From Enoplolaimus lenunculus (taxonomy: Eukaryota > Nematoda > Enoplea > Enoplida > Thoracostomopsidae), in the NCBI GenBank assembly GCA_030248215.1, contig JASANG010002338.1:17932-81931 (forward strand): a stretch of DNA of 64,000 nucleotides. The letters are read 5' to 3'. Below, one piece after another: positions 23,961 through 35,824 of this stretch. Below the pieces are notes generated by a model. It was not told the origin of the DNA. It searched no databases and worked only from the letters and a program-made list of their open reading frames with translations. Both the position numbers and the translations under genes were made by a program. Within the stretch, counting starts at the first letter, position 1. Each line of letters opens with the position of its first letter.

Positions 23961-24217
23961 ATAAATAATTCTAGATTCCAACAAGAAAACCAGACTATTC
24001 AACTTTTTCGTTAAAAACTATAGAAACTAAAACTACATTATCTATAGGGTCCGCTTCTGGAATCGGTCAAATGAACAAAATCAATTTCAATAAATATTTT
24101 CATTTCTATCACACATACATTTACAAGTTTACACACTTTACGGATACTCGATGCAAATTCAGTCGCTCTGTCCGGTGGTTATAAACTTTTCGACTTTAAA
24201 TTACAGTTGCATCAAAT

Positions 24218-25003
24218 TCAACAGTTGTTGTCAGTGAAGGTTTTCCCAACCGCAATATGTTTGTCACAAATCAAAGTTCTTGCAAGAAGTTGCGTTAATT
24301 GCTGACTGGTGCAGTGTCCAATGTTAGAGCTGTTCGCAGTATTACTTGATCGACCAAGTCCTGTGCTGAAACCCGGAACACTACCAATTTCGTATGAGGT
24401 TGTTTGCCTAGTACCAGCTACTGTCCCCTCTTCGTTTTGAAACTGCTTCGTATACGACCAAGCGTCGCTACCCAGCAAACCCTGAGCTTGGCATTCGTTG
24501 CTAATTCCGTTGCGATTTTCAAAATTTTCATCCGTATTGATTGCAGATTTCAACCCGTAATTTGGAAATGACGCTCCATCGTCAATTTCTCGCCATTGGG
24601 ACGGTATGTAGCGTTGTTGTTCAATTAAATATTGTGGAACGGTAGACGTGCAATAGGACTCATCGGAATCTTTTGAACGATTATCACACCATCCGCCACG
24701 GTAAATACAAACGTAACGATACACATAATATATCAACAGAAATACAATACCGCTAGCTACAACACTGCCGCAAACTGTTGCAAATACAACCAGACCATTA
24801 CCGCGTTCCCAAAAGCTTATTTCTTCGTCATAATCATAATTGTCATATCGATCCTCAAGAAATGTGGAAGTCAATTCTGTGTTTGGAATGGATATATTGT
24901 TAGAATTGTCACTAAATACAGTTGCAGATGAGATTAGCTCTAGAGAACAGTAAAATACTATGAGGGTGATGACATAGCGGTTCAAATTAATAGTATTATT
25001 CAT
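24218..25003 (-). CDS. Putative single-pass membrane protein, 261 aa
   Basis: Uninterrupted, non-repetitive ORF, far longer than chance in this AT-rich DNA. Residues 1-27 look like a signal peptide (hydrophobic VITLIVFYCSLELISSA). A short acidic, Tyr/Asp-rich ectodomain follows (28-68, with DRYDNYDYDEE at 51-61 and an N-glycosylation sequon at N36). A single transmembrane segment spans about 70-94 (LVVFATVCGSVVASGIVFLL), then a Tyr/Arg-rich juxtamembrane stretch and a 160-residue Ser/Gln/Asn-rich tail. The ATG has A at -3 and no better upstream start is seen. A minus-strand AATAAA lies at 23960-23955, about 260 bp past the stop. The family is not recognised. It could be a whole intronless gene or the main exon of a larger one, and is inferred to act as a type I surface protein. 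Confidence 0.55.
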   Translation of the reverse strand: MNNTINLNRYVITLIVFYCSLELISSATVFSDNSNNISIPNTELTSTFLEDRYDNYDYDEEISFWERGNGLVVFATVCGSVVASGIVFLLIYYVYRYVCIYRGGWCDNRSKDSDESYCTSTVPQYLIEQQRYIPSQWREIDDGASFPNYGLKSAINTDENFENRNGISNECQAQGLLGSDAWSYTKQFQNEEGTVAGTRQTTSYEIGSVPGFSTGLGRSSNTANSSNIGHCTSQQLTQLLARTLICDKHIAVGKTFTDNNC

Positions 25004-25199
25004 TGTTTATATATCAAAATTGTTGTATGTCTAGCAACAGTAATTTTTGTAATAGTAATATATATTTAGGTAGGTATATTTTATCCCTGAAACCCCGCGG
25101 CAATGATTTGTCTGCATTTTGAAAGTGGAAAAGTTTCAACCTGCAAGTAAAAATGTTATCTTGCCGTTTTTATACTTTTAGTATTACAACTGTGTCGAT

Positions 25200-25432
25200 C
25201 AGGGTACATCCAGAGGTCTGCCTTCGGCTCAGTTCCGGCACAAAATCGATCTCCGGCCGCGGCTGCTTCTTAACAATAAGCGTAAAGCCGAAAGACAACC
25301 AAACATTACTCAGGTATTTAATATTAGCAAGTTTAACATCATTTATCTACCTAATGCCTCATCTCCGTCTCCAGCAAATTTTGAAGACCTCCAGCTCCGG
25401 CCCCTGCCATTTTCACATGCGGTTGCACCCTG
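25200..25432. mobile_element. hAT-like MITE, 233 bp
   Basis: Ends CAGGGTACATCCAGAGGTC and (reversed) CAGGGTGCAACCGC. Flanks GTGTCGAT (25192-25199) and GTGCCAAT (25433-25440) agree at 6 of 8 positions. Internal CTCCGGC words as in the copies at 32627 and 36212. Confidence 0.6.
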
Positions 25433-25856
25433 GTGCCAATATACTGTGTAAAAATGAAATCCGTTGCGGATTCTAATATTTCTGACGGAATGATTTCAGT
25501 TACAAATTCAGACATTTTTGACGAACGCAATTAATACTGAATCTTAATGGCAAAATTTTGGTGATGATTCCTGTTGGGGGATAGCCTATATCCTTATATT
25601 TTCTGATAGATGGAAGCTAGGCAAAACATAGAGTTTTACTTCAGTGCACTAGTGTTGTGGAATACCACTTTTTCTGATAGTCGGCCGGCCAATATACAAA
25701 TTTTAAAAATTACCACGCATTTGTATATGGTATATATCATTACGTTCTTAGAAACTATACCACTCATTTTAGGCTCAGTAAATTCAACAAGAAGCGGCCC
25801 GTTGTAAAATGTACGTTACTAAGACCAAGTTACCGCAGTGTTTTTTTAAATATTTT
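25433..25856. other. Unassigned sequence
   Basis: AT-rich spacer between two MITEs; no feature recognised. Confidence 0.3.
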
Positions 25857-26290
25857 AATAAGTGACCCGAATAAGAGGGGGACTGATTGGGCTCTCCAGA
25901 GGGTACCCCCTTTGTTATTAGGTTACAGACTGTTATTTATTTTTAACCCACGCTCCGCCGCCCTTCGTTACTGATATATATCCGGTACAGCAATTATCCG
26001 TTGAATTAAACGTTTATTTGTCTTGTGTCAATAGCTTGAGCGATAATACAAGGATATACTTAGTAATGTAGTTTCAAAATTGAAGTACGCTTTAACGTTT
26101 CGAACTCAAGTTATCTGGTCTCGGAGACATTTATGCGCTACAATTAGGGATATGTGATATTTATGGACTGTAATTAAAGTTAAGGGACTCTATCCGCTTA
26201 CGGACTCTTATTAGGAATACGGACTCCAATTAATTCAGGCTCAAAATGGGGACCCCCTCTATTACCCCCCTCTTATTCGGGTCCATACAG
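25857..26290. mobile_element. TA-flanked MITE, about 434 bp
   Basis: GTGACCCGAATAAGAGGGGG at the left and CCCCTCTTATTCGGGTCC at the right are inverted repeats. TA follows the right end, while the extreme left end is degraded. The same interior (CAGAGGGTACCCCC, ACTGATATATATCCGGTA, GGACTC series) occurs in the copies at 27238 and 32105. Confidence 0.65.
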
Positions 26291-27237
26291 TACGCAAAAC
26301 TTTGCCATTCTCTCCTTTCACTTATGCAATTAATACGTCGAAACGTTTAATGATCAAAATACCAACCCATTTTACGCCGAGGGGCTTGGGAAAACAACAA
26401 GCAGGAGTGCGGCGTAGTCAAACCAGCGATCAAAACACGCCTACTTGAATTTATTCAAGCACAATAAACAGGGGCGTGGCCAGGTGGATTTGGTGTCAAC
26501 AGTACCCCGTTTGTGATTTTAATTGCTTTACTGGAACAGCTAAAATCTTTAACTATACAACTGTGTTTTTGGCGCTGTTAGTGCAAGAATCGCTTAGTGT
26601 GGTGCTTGGCCGCCGCAGCCCCTCGTTCTTCTTAGGGTCCTTTGAAATCACAGGGGTGTAGGGTGGCGGTAGCCAGTAAATTTATTTATACACAATTAAC
26701 AAGGGCGTAGCAACGAGGGTTTCAGGTGTCAACTCAACTAAAAATTTTGGCTACGGCTCCATTTTACGTTAAACCTAAATATTTCTGATATTTTGCGGCA
26801 ATGACTCCTTGCCTCACTTTGAAACTGTGATCACAACTCATAGTGAGCACGAACAAAACTTAAACCTAAACTATAACATCATTTATATATGTTGAACTTA
26901 GCAATAAAATTTCTTCTTTTCAAAAACCTCCTTGATCGGCGAGAAAATCTTAGATGATTTAATTCCATTACATTATTATTCCCATTATTTTTGTCCAAAA
27001 TATTTATGTTACGCTCCGGCAAAAGATTTCACTATATTTTTCTAAAATGCAATTATCGGCCTAATGGAGACATGCGGGATTGGTAATGCTAACCATATAG
27101 AATTTAGTAAATGTCAATGTGTTGTAGATGGGGGTTTAAATTAGTATTTTTAGATGGTAGAAATTAAAACTAATGGCGCAGCGTATGGTTATACAATATT
27201 TCATTCGGCGCGGAAGTCGTGAGTTCTTTCTTCGCTA
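26291..27237. other. Mostly unassigned; fragment of a GGGGCGTGGCC-type repeat
   Basis: Around 26469-26740 the words AGGGGCGTGGCCAGG, GGGCGTAGCAACGAGGG and GGTTTCAGGTGTCAAC indicate an old MITE pair. The rest has no recognised feature. Confidence 0.3.
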
Positions 27238-27562
27238 CTGTAGTGACCCCCTTCGTTACTGATATATATCCGGTACTGCAACTATCCGTCGAATTAAATG
27301 TTTATTTGTCTTGCGTGAATAGCTTGAGCGATCATACCAGGTTCTACATAGGAATGTATATTCCAAATTTAAGTACGCATTAAAGATTCAAACTCAATTT
27401 TATTTAGTCATGGAGTCATTTATGCACTACAATTAGGAATAACTTACCTTCGTGGACTCTAATTAGGATTTAGAGACTCTATCCGCTTACGGACTCTTAT
27501 TAGAGACACGGCCTTGGGACCCACCTCTTATTAACCACACCCTCTTATTCGGGTCACTACAG
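27238..27562. mobile_element. TA-flanked MITE, internally shortened (325 bp)
   Basis: Starts CTGTAGTGACCC after TA (27236-27237) and ends GGGTCACTACAG before TA (27563-27564). The part between the left terminus and CCTTCGTTACTGATATATAT is missing relative to 32105-32524, so this is a deletion derivative of the same family. Confidence 0.7.
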
Positions 27563-30200
27563 TATGGAATATCGATGTAAGAGTGTGCATAAAATAACTT
27601 ATTTTTACTGTACTCAGGAGCCGAAAAGACTGATTTCTCTTCGATCCAGCATTAAAACAAACGCTATGACTTTTATGTCTGGGATTTATTTTGCCGTGCA
27701 TTTCATCTCAAATTGCAATCGACTTGTACGGGTGAATTTCAATAATTTGTGTCAAAATTGTACGCATATATATGCACGGTAATAATGGTATTTGAACCAA
27801 AACAACACTACATCTGCCATTTTCTATATTCAACCCCAGTTTCTGAGTCTCTATGCAGGCAGCAATCACATCATGGCTTTGACAAACCTAAGCGCGAAAT
27901 GCAAACCAAACGTGTTATCGCCTAAAACCACAATAGCACGTGCATGCTCCGCTCACTAAAATCAAACCGGTTGCGAATCCGCATTAATTATCTATTATTT
28001 GCATTTTATATTACCATTAGGGGCACCTTAGTTTATTTAAGAATCTTCTGGTTTGCTTCTACACTGTTCTTCTATTAGGTTACGGTGTCTTGAAAACCAA
28101 TTTTTAACTCTGAAGTACACTACCTAAATCGCAATAAGGAAAGCACCCGTTACCTACATGTTCATCACTGTAGCAGTCTAATTTAGCTAGCAGTTAGTAG
28201 TTAAACCTCATTTCTTTTTGAGCTTTGTCCACCTAACGTGGTTAATTTAGCCTTTCATCTTTTACCGCTGCGGTGTACGATCCACGGGGAAATTTGTCAT
28301 TCAGATGTTTTAATATTCTAAAGACAATAAGTTATAGTGTAAAATATGTAAACATCTAAAGCACCAGTGCTGGTATATATCTAGACTCAGTCTTACGTTT
28401 ACCCTCAAGCCTACCAACCTACCATACGCTCAAGTAGTTTTTCCAATGCAAATCATTATGGCAAACTTTTTTATTTGCTTCTGGCTGGAAAAATACAACA
28501 GTTTCTACAGTTTTAAATTTATCTCAAGTATGTTTTCATTGACCGCACCATATATAACCACAACTCATTTATTCACTTAAGGTTTCTAATGAGATCGAGA
28601 AGACTTCCAAATTATGCATGATACGTAAAGTAAACTACATCGCTATTTTTTAAATCGAAAACCCGTTCACCAGTATTGAGCTTGGAAAATAACTGACAAA
28701 TGAAAAACATGGAAACTGAAAAAAATAATTGGAAACCAGTGGCGGATTTAGAAACTTTCAATGGGGGTTGCTCCGTGGTTTAATAGCGAGAACTCGCGAG
28801 CGAACCGAGCAAGTATATGTTTAGTATCCCTCCCACAAAGCTTTCCCCTTCAAACATAACGAACGAACCTAGCTTAAGTCTATGCCTGAGAATATCTTGA
28901 GCTTAAGCTTAAGCCTAAGCCTAAGTTCAAGAATGAGGCTAAGCCTGTTAAGCATATAATAAGTTATTCACATAAACGTTTTTTCAGTGAAAACCCAACC
29001 CCCCAGTGAATATTTTCTATTTCCCCTAGACCTGCTTACAAGAATTCAACCCAACTGGAGTAGGAGGCGTTACCATCACCCTCGTTAAACACCACGCCGA
29101 GCCCGAGGCTTAAATACTAGTGTGATTTAGAATGTATACGGTGAAATTAGTTCAACCGGTGCGTACACTAAACCCCCCTCATATTGTGCAAAACTTTGGT
29201 TTTGATCCGGGGAATATGAGTGAGCCCTTGAATCTAAGCACCACTGTTTAACACAAGTCTCCGTAAATTGAGCTCGTGCTTAAACAAAAAACGTCTGTTA
29301 TTGAAATAATGCTGTTTTTCAAGTCAAACAAGCTCTGTTTTACTGATATCGAAAATTCCAAATTATAGCTGAATGTAGCGAATAGGTCGCGAAATTTAAC
29401 ATCAAGCTGCGTTCGTTTCCGTTCAAATTCAGCGGCTGTTCAACATAATTTAGCAATGAGAATTCAAAAAACGCCAGAAGGGACGTTACGCGTTCTTGCA
29501 AATGTTTGGGCCCCCCCGTAGTAAAATTTATTAAACCTTTCACGTAAGTCATGTGAATTTGTTACACGCGCTTTTCCCTATAACACGCTGACCTGGTTAT
29601 CGGCTTGAATGTCTCGCATATAAAAAACCATATCTCAACAGACACGAAGATTTGATGTTTACATGTCGCAGAGGAAAATAATAAAGCTGTTATGCTTTAA
29701 ACGTCTGTTTTGGCTTCATTATCAGTTTAATCAAGAGTTGATAATGACAAGAGTGGGCAATTCATGGGTTCCCACATGGTACAAAATGTACCACTAGGAG
29801 TTGCGTTTTTGGCCGACCCTCCCGTGTTTAGAGGGGGGTCCCTATCACAAAAATACCCCTAAATTATATTACAATGAGAGCATATTTGACGCCACATACA
29901 TAAAGTGACATGGTTCGCACCGGTTGCACCCCTCTAAATAAAGGATGGTAGAGCACCAACGCAACGCGTGCCGGGTACATTCTTTTTACATAGAATGTGC
30001 CCAGTTTCACACTTTTGAAATAGCGATTATCCACTCTTGGTTTAATTAAACGATCATGTCCTCTCATAAAAGTGTTAAAAACATAATACTCATCATACTT
30101 ACTTTGTTGTTTTTGTCACCGCCCTCGGGCGGTGACTCTTGTTAATATATTTTTGTGGTTGTACACGCAGCATGTACTACACATGATTCACATATGTCGA
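27563..30200. other. Unassigned intergenic sequence
   Basis: No gene recognised. Contains degenerate AAGCCTAAGCCTAAG tracts at 28890-28960, a GGTACAAAATGTACC palindrome near 29780 and scattered C-runs typical of old MITE debris in this window. Confidence 0.3.
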
Positions 30201-30204
30201 AAAA

Positions 30205-30375
30205 GAGTCTGGGCCCGCAGTCAAAGAGGCACAGGGTCTCAGCCCCCCCTGGAAAAATTTTGGCCCCGCTATAGAAAAATTTCAAACTTGCTTCCAAGTC
30301 AACAAAAACCTTTATATGCCTCTCCAGAAAATTTTTTAGCCCCCCTAGCAATGTGAGCTGGCTAAGGGTCTGATT
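30205..30375. mobile_element. Degenerate GGCCCG-type MITE
   Basis: CTGGGCCCGCAGTCAAAGAG, GCCCCGCTATAGAAAAATTT, TTTTTTAGCCCCCCTAG and AGCTGGCTAAGG follow the module order of the better-preserved element at 48059-48221. Confidence 0.45.
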
Positions 30376-31807
30376 TGAGTGCTCTTTTAAAATGTGTCTG
30401 GAATACAACATCACTTATTCGGAGAGATCATGATAAAGCAGGTATAGTTGCGGCCCGACTATGAGGTTTGAATGGAGTAAGTGTCAGAGACTCCTATTTT
30501 GAGTCTGAGTCAATAGGAGTCTATTTTCATAACTGGAACGTCCGTAAATAAATAGATAGTTCTTGTGAGTCTTTGTCCATTTCAGGGGAGGTCATGAGAA
30601 GCTGAAATATGCAAAAAAATTTAAAATTGAACCATTTTTGGGCAAACGCGGGCTAGGGTGAAATACTTTTGTTAATACACCCCCGCATTTTGGTAGCTAC
30701 ATTTGCGTGGATACGCCATAAAAATAGATCATATTTACTTTCAAAACAAGGTGTTGGATATGTACAACTGATAAATATATAAAATTAACAATTGGTTTAT
30801 GAACCCTTTTTTAAGCTTTGGAGCCATTATTAACTGAGAAGTTTAGAGATAGAATTATGAGTAGGCTTATGCTTAAGCTTAAATATAGCGTTAGGTTTAA
30901 GATCAAGCTTAAACCCCTTTTGTTAGTCATTTGAATTAGGCATGCTATCAAACAATACCGAAGCGAGTTTGTGTCGCGGAAACGATTTTTTACTTATATC
31001 CTAATAAAAGTCAAAAAGTACGCTTTCCACACTTCCGATTTCAGGCCTTTTCAGGTTTGGCTTTATGTTTTTGTTAACTTTAGTATGATTTTGTAATCTT
31101 TCCATTATTGCTTCTAAAAAATCAACAGTACACCAAGCAGTTTGGGAAACCCCGTGTTACCGCGTGTGCCGGTACAGTGAGGTACTGATATATAAATTGA
31201 TCATATGAACAAAATTGTTTTTCAATTTTTATGCAGTGTGAATTCGATTATCACCTGCAGCATTATTTATTGTGATAAAATGGCTTTTATAAGCAAATAA
31301 CTGTATTATCACGCGAAACAGATCCAAATTGACTTTAACCGCCAGTATAGTATCGCACGAAAAAATAACCTACAGATCTCGTTGGCGAAAACGTGTCCTT
31401 TAAAAAGATAAGAAATATCACACAGTGCCCATATATGGATGTTTTTATTTTATCAGAGACCGACATAGTTTCAAATTTGGATACGAACCACGAATAAAAG
31501 CTTGACGTTCGAGTCCGAAGGAATTATCACGTTGTGTGAAAAATTAATAGAGTGAAATTGAATATTGAAACGCGTAAACACTACATCATACTGTATAAAA
31601 TAAACAAACTCACGACAAGCTTTGTATCATAGTTTCTGTCAAGCATCAGTGCATAATGCTGTTAGAACTCCGGCTCAATAGTTTGCTTGCATGAAATTTA
31701 TTATGCTTTCCAACAGGAAGTCTTAATACCATGATATTTTCTTGCGAAAGGATTAATAGAATTTCGCTCAAGGGTCAAACTAGAATGTGAAAACACAACA
31801 AATATGC
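30376..31807. other. Unassigned sequence
   Basis: AT-rich. Degenerate CTTAAGCTTAA tracts at 30855-30915. No gene recognised. Confidence 0.3.
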
Positions 31808-31953
31808 GGGCCGATAGCCAGAGGAGGCTCGGCCCCTAAAACAATTTTACCCCCTTAAAAAGTTTAATGGCTTTTCTTGTGAATCATCGAAAACCCTTGT
31901 ATGCCGCTTTTGAAAATTTTTTAGCCCCATTGAAGATGAACTGGCTAGGCCTG
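31808..31953. mobile_element. GGCCCG-type MITE copy
   Basis: GCGGGCCGATAGCCAGAGG at the left and TGGCTAGGCCTG at the right, with the shared interior GAAAACCCTTGTATGCC and TTTTTTAGCCCC. Flanks only loosely resemble each other (AAATATG / AAATACA). Confidence 0.45.
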
Positions 31954-32104
31954 TAAATACATGTGTAAGTAGATTCGAACAAATTATTGTTACTGAGTAA
32001 AAGCTAGTTTGTTTTGTCTTATTTCACACTTGAACGTGAAGGTCATACATAACAGACCATTCAATTTTATTTACAACTCAAAAAAGTACCTATATATAAT
32101 GTTA

Positions 32105-32524
32105 CTGTAGTGACCCGAATAAGAGGGGGGACTGATATTTATTTGGCCTCTCCAGAGGGTACTCCCTTGTTATTCGGTTACGGACTGTTATTTATTTTTA
32201 ACCCAAGCTCAACCGCCTTTCGTTACTGATATATATCCGGTACTGCAATTATCCGCTGCATTAAACGTTTACTTGTCTTGTGTTAATAGCTTGAGCGATA
32301 ATACAAGGTTACATTTTAGGAATGCACTTTCAAAATTTAAGTACGCTTTAAAGTTTCGAACTCAAAGTATTTGGTCCTGGAGTCATTTATGCCCTACAAT
32401 TAGGGTTAATTGACATTTATGGACTCTAACGGACTCTTATTAGGGATACAGACTCCTATTGATAGGGACTCAAAATGGGAACCCCCTCTTATTACCCCTC
32501 CCCCTCTTATTCGGGTCAGTACAG
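32105..32524. mobile_element. TA-flanked MITE, best-preserved copy (420 bp)
   Basis: Near-perfect 24-bp terminal inverted repeats (core GACCCGAATAAGAGGGG) directly flanked by TA at 32103-32104 and 32525-32526, as in Tc1/mariner-type insertions. No transposase. Interior words GTTACGGACTGTTATTTATT and ACTGATATATATCCGGTACT are shared with the copies at 6848, 25857 and 27238. Confidence 0.75.
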
Positions 32525-32626
32525 TACAAACATAGAATCCAAATTTTGATGCCTTTTTAATGTATCCCCTGAAGATAGGTTCGTAGCCAGGCTCAGGTTT
32601 CTGGTTCTATGCATAAGCTTCTATAT

Positions 32627-32844
32627 CAGGGTACAACCGGAGGTCCGGCTTTGGCTTCGGCAGAACAGCGACTTCCGGCTCCGGTAGAATTTTTGCCAGA
32701 GATTCCGTCTTTTTCGGTATTTCAATTATGCATAGTTTTACAAAATTCATCTGTTTGGCGCGTCGTGTTCTACCTTTTGGCACAATTTTGGGGAAAAATT
32801 GCATGACCTCCGACTCCGGTATTTTAACCTCCGGTTACACCCTG
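32627..32844. mobile_element. hAT-like MITE, 218 bp
   Basis: Ends CAGGGTACAACCGGAGGTC and (reversed) CAGGGTGTAACCGGAGG. Interior rich in TTCCGGCTCCGG. The flanks do not form a convincing 8-bp duplication, so the insertion is old or an end is shifted. Confidence 0.6.
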
Positions 32845-32989
32845 TTTAACGTATACAAGTCGTAGTAGAGCTACATGTATTGACCGAAGCTCGGACACAC
32901 TTAGTTTTAAATCGGGTTTAGTTATAAGAATTCCAAGGCTATAAAGCACAATCGGATAGTTTGATCCACTCACTTTTCAATTAATCTAA

Positions 32990-33240
32990 TATATGCTACT
33001 TATTTAAAGGTCCAGCTAATGACCGGCTTAAAATTTAGAAACCCCAATGTGAGGTTAACACCCCAGGATTATAAGCTTTCAAAAAAGTTTATCAAAATCG
33101 GTTCAGCGGTTCCTGAGATTCTTTTCGGACGGACAGACGACAGACAGACAGACGAAAGGACAGATGTACATCCACCTTTCCCCCCGAGTACAAAACATCA
33201 AACGCTTCGCGAAACTCTATGCTACGCTCAAGTAAAGGTT
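32990..33240 (+). repeat. Dispersed repeat ending in a GACAGACA microsatellite
   Basis: Contains ATCAAAATCGGTTCAGCGGT then TTTTCGGACGGACAGACGAC and (GACA)n. This DNA phrase is known as a widespread non-coding repeat in invertebrate genomes. The 77-aa plus-strand ORF across it is a by-product. Confidence 0.5.
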
Positions 33241-34099
33241 GGTAAAGTGTAAAAGAGCCATTGTGGCAACAATTACGCTCCACTAGCTTCACCTCCAGCT
33301 CCGGAAAATTTGTGGGCAATTTGGCTCCGGTATTTTTAAGTTCAACAGAAATAACAGTCAAAACACACATATATAGTCGTACATGAAGAGAACGTTTGCG
33401 TGTTATTCTTCAAAATGGATCAGCAGAGTTTCGTTTAAAAGTTATGCCTAAATGCAAAATGATTTAAAAACCATGTTTGGATTTTAAAAACGGAGTTTTA
33501 CAACAATTTGGCCAAACGCATTCAAGGATAAGGGGATTTTAAAGTTAAAAACACTGCTATATAAAAGCTAATTGTCTGAAAAAATAACCATTCACCCATG
33601 ATTTTAGAACGAAATGTTTGAAAACTTGTAAAGAAACCAAAACCATTAGTAATAGCAAGCTAAATGTTGACACTGCAATTTATTTACATTTTAAAAATAA
33701 AGCTTCGACTATACAAATACTTGCTTTGATCACACAAAAGCTATCCAATCACCAAGCTTGTGTTTAATGTTTAGCCCTACCTGCCAGGAAATGATAAAAC
33801 TTAACGCTGTATAACGGAGTGTAATGCTCAGCAGAACTCTGCAAAATTAGTTTACGAAATGATGATAGAATTTCAAATTTTTTCCATATTTGGGCTTTTT
33901 ATTGCCATCCCTGATCGTTCTACACCCAATTTTGAACTTAAAAAAATTATGATTCCAGATATCCGCAACTCTAATAGGAGAATATCCTGATATTCGAAAT
34001 TAAATTTTCTGTTTCGGATATCCGAAACTTTATTTTGCGTTTTTGGGTTTCTGAACCTCAGTTTTCGTTTCTCAAGTACTTGTTTTAACTTGAAGGTCT
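33241..34099. other. Unassigned sequence
   Basis: AT-rich. GGATATCCGAAAC-type words at 33950-34030 suggest an old palindromic repeat. No gene recognised. Confidence 0.3.
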
Positions 34100-34640
34100 A
34101 AAGGGAACCTGACTCACATGCTGATTGCTATGAGCGTAAAAGATACAATTCTAAAAATAGTTTTTATTGTGCAGTTACTTCAATAGCGCTGGGTATTCGG
34201 GTTTGAACATTGGTACTAACTAATAAATACCGGCGTCGGCCACAGAAATTGAGTTGATTTGGTTTGTCCCCGATTCTATCAAATTCCAGCCTCCCATCGA
34301 ACTATATATACATGAGTCGTTTTAATTGTTCCAATAAAAAAGATCCACAAAATCGCACAAACATCAGCTCATGTTACTTTTAGTGGTACCCCGCTTTCAG
34401 CGGCGGATCTAGTAATTTCTGACGGGGGCAGGCTCGTTAATGTTTTGAAACGCAACTTTCACCAAAAAGTTTTCCTACGGGGAAAATTGTAATGTAGGGA
34501 CCATATAATTTTTTTCACAGAATACCTTTCTGAGGGTGAAGATTGTAAGGTAAAAGGGAACCTTATCATTTTATCACAAAAAATTTCATAAAGGAAAAAA
34601 TTGTAAGGTAGGGACCTTTACCATTGCTGTAGCTTAACAT
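34100..34640 (+). repeat. Dispersed repeat, paralogous to 20721-21370
   Basis: Shares the CCCCGCTTTCAGCGGCGGAT core and the AAATTGTAANGTAGGGACC / TTATCATTTTATCACAAAAA series. Both copies lie near an IFT70 3' end, one near the gene and one near its inverted fragment. Confidence 0.55.
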
Positions 34641-35459
34641 CGTTCTTTAGATAAGTATTGAAAAAATTAATTGGCCGAGCACTTATAAATGGGTGGCGAT
34701 GGTAAACGCCTCCCACACGACAAACTGAGGTTCAAAATATGGAATTCTACCTAGAAACAAGATTCTATATGAAGGAAATATACAGAATATATTTATGTGA
34801 GTGAGAAAGGGCCAATACAACAAGACTAACATTTTGTGCCACGGAATTTATTTAATGACTTGAATAGTTAAATAACTTGACTCGATAGACCTTATTAAAT
34901 TTAATCATTAACTAGTGGGAATGCATATGACAGTAATCAGTGGTCTTAAATATTATCACTATAGTTGAAATAATGAACGTACTGAAACTATAATTTAGCC
35001 AAAATCACGATCATAATTGTAAGCATGGTATTCATGTACTGGCTGTGTTTATAAAAGCCTACTAAAGTTTCGCACTTAGAGTCTTTAATATTTCTGAATT
35101 TCTAATCAATTTAACATTTCTCAGTTAAAGCTTCAGAAGTCTCAGAATACGAAAAACAATTAATTGAACGGCTCAACGTTTATAGGAATACGAAACATAC
35201 ACGCAACCGGAACCGTCAGAACGTCCTCTAAAATTCTGACGACACTGGATATAGAGAACATTTTTTTGCCAAAGCGTCGCTTAGACCCAAATGTCCCTAA
35301 CAGATAATTAGCTGTTTTAACTTTAAAGCTCACCTTTATTTTGGCCAGACTTGCACAATCAGTGCCTCAATCTATTTTGTATAATTCAAAATACATTTTA
35401 ATTATACAGATTGTGCTAAAAAGTGTCCTACAACATTTAAATTCCTGAAAATTTAAATT
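34641..35459. other. Unassigned sequence
   Basis: AT-rich region downstream of IFT70; no feature recognised. Confidence 0.3.
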
Positions 35460-35705
35460 ATATTGCACGCAATAGCGGATCCAGAGGGGGAAGGGCGGAG
35501 AGGCGTACGTCCCTCGTCAAAATTTTTTTGATAAAATGGAAATGTACCTTACAATTTTACCCTTAGAAAATTTTTTTGTAAAAAAAGTAAAAAATTTTAC
35601 CACGGAAATTCTTTGTGATAAAACCTTACAATTTTTCCCCTAAGAATTTTTTTGGTAATAAAATGATAATGACGCTATCTTGCAATTTTTACGTTTCATA
35701 ACAGT
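35460..35705 (-). repeat. Repeat immediately 3' of IFT70
   Basis: Reverse-orientation copy of the GCGGATCCAGAG ... TTATCACNAAAAA repeat. Its duplicate accompanies the exon copy at 20.4-20.7 kb, so it was in place before the segment was duplicated. Confidence 0.6.
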
Positions 35706-35824
35706 TGCCAGCCCACTGTTGGGCGGCTTCCACAATGACTAAATTTGGCGTCGTAAACAGAATTAGCAAATCCAGCTAAATTTTTCAGCTTGTCCAGATT
35801 TAGTCCGTTAGTTATTTTGTCCGC

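Noticed and set aside
33019-33252. ORF containing IKIGSAVPEILFGRTDDRQTD
   Set aside because: Well-known translation of a widespread non-coding invertebrate DNA repeat ending in (GACA)n.
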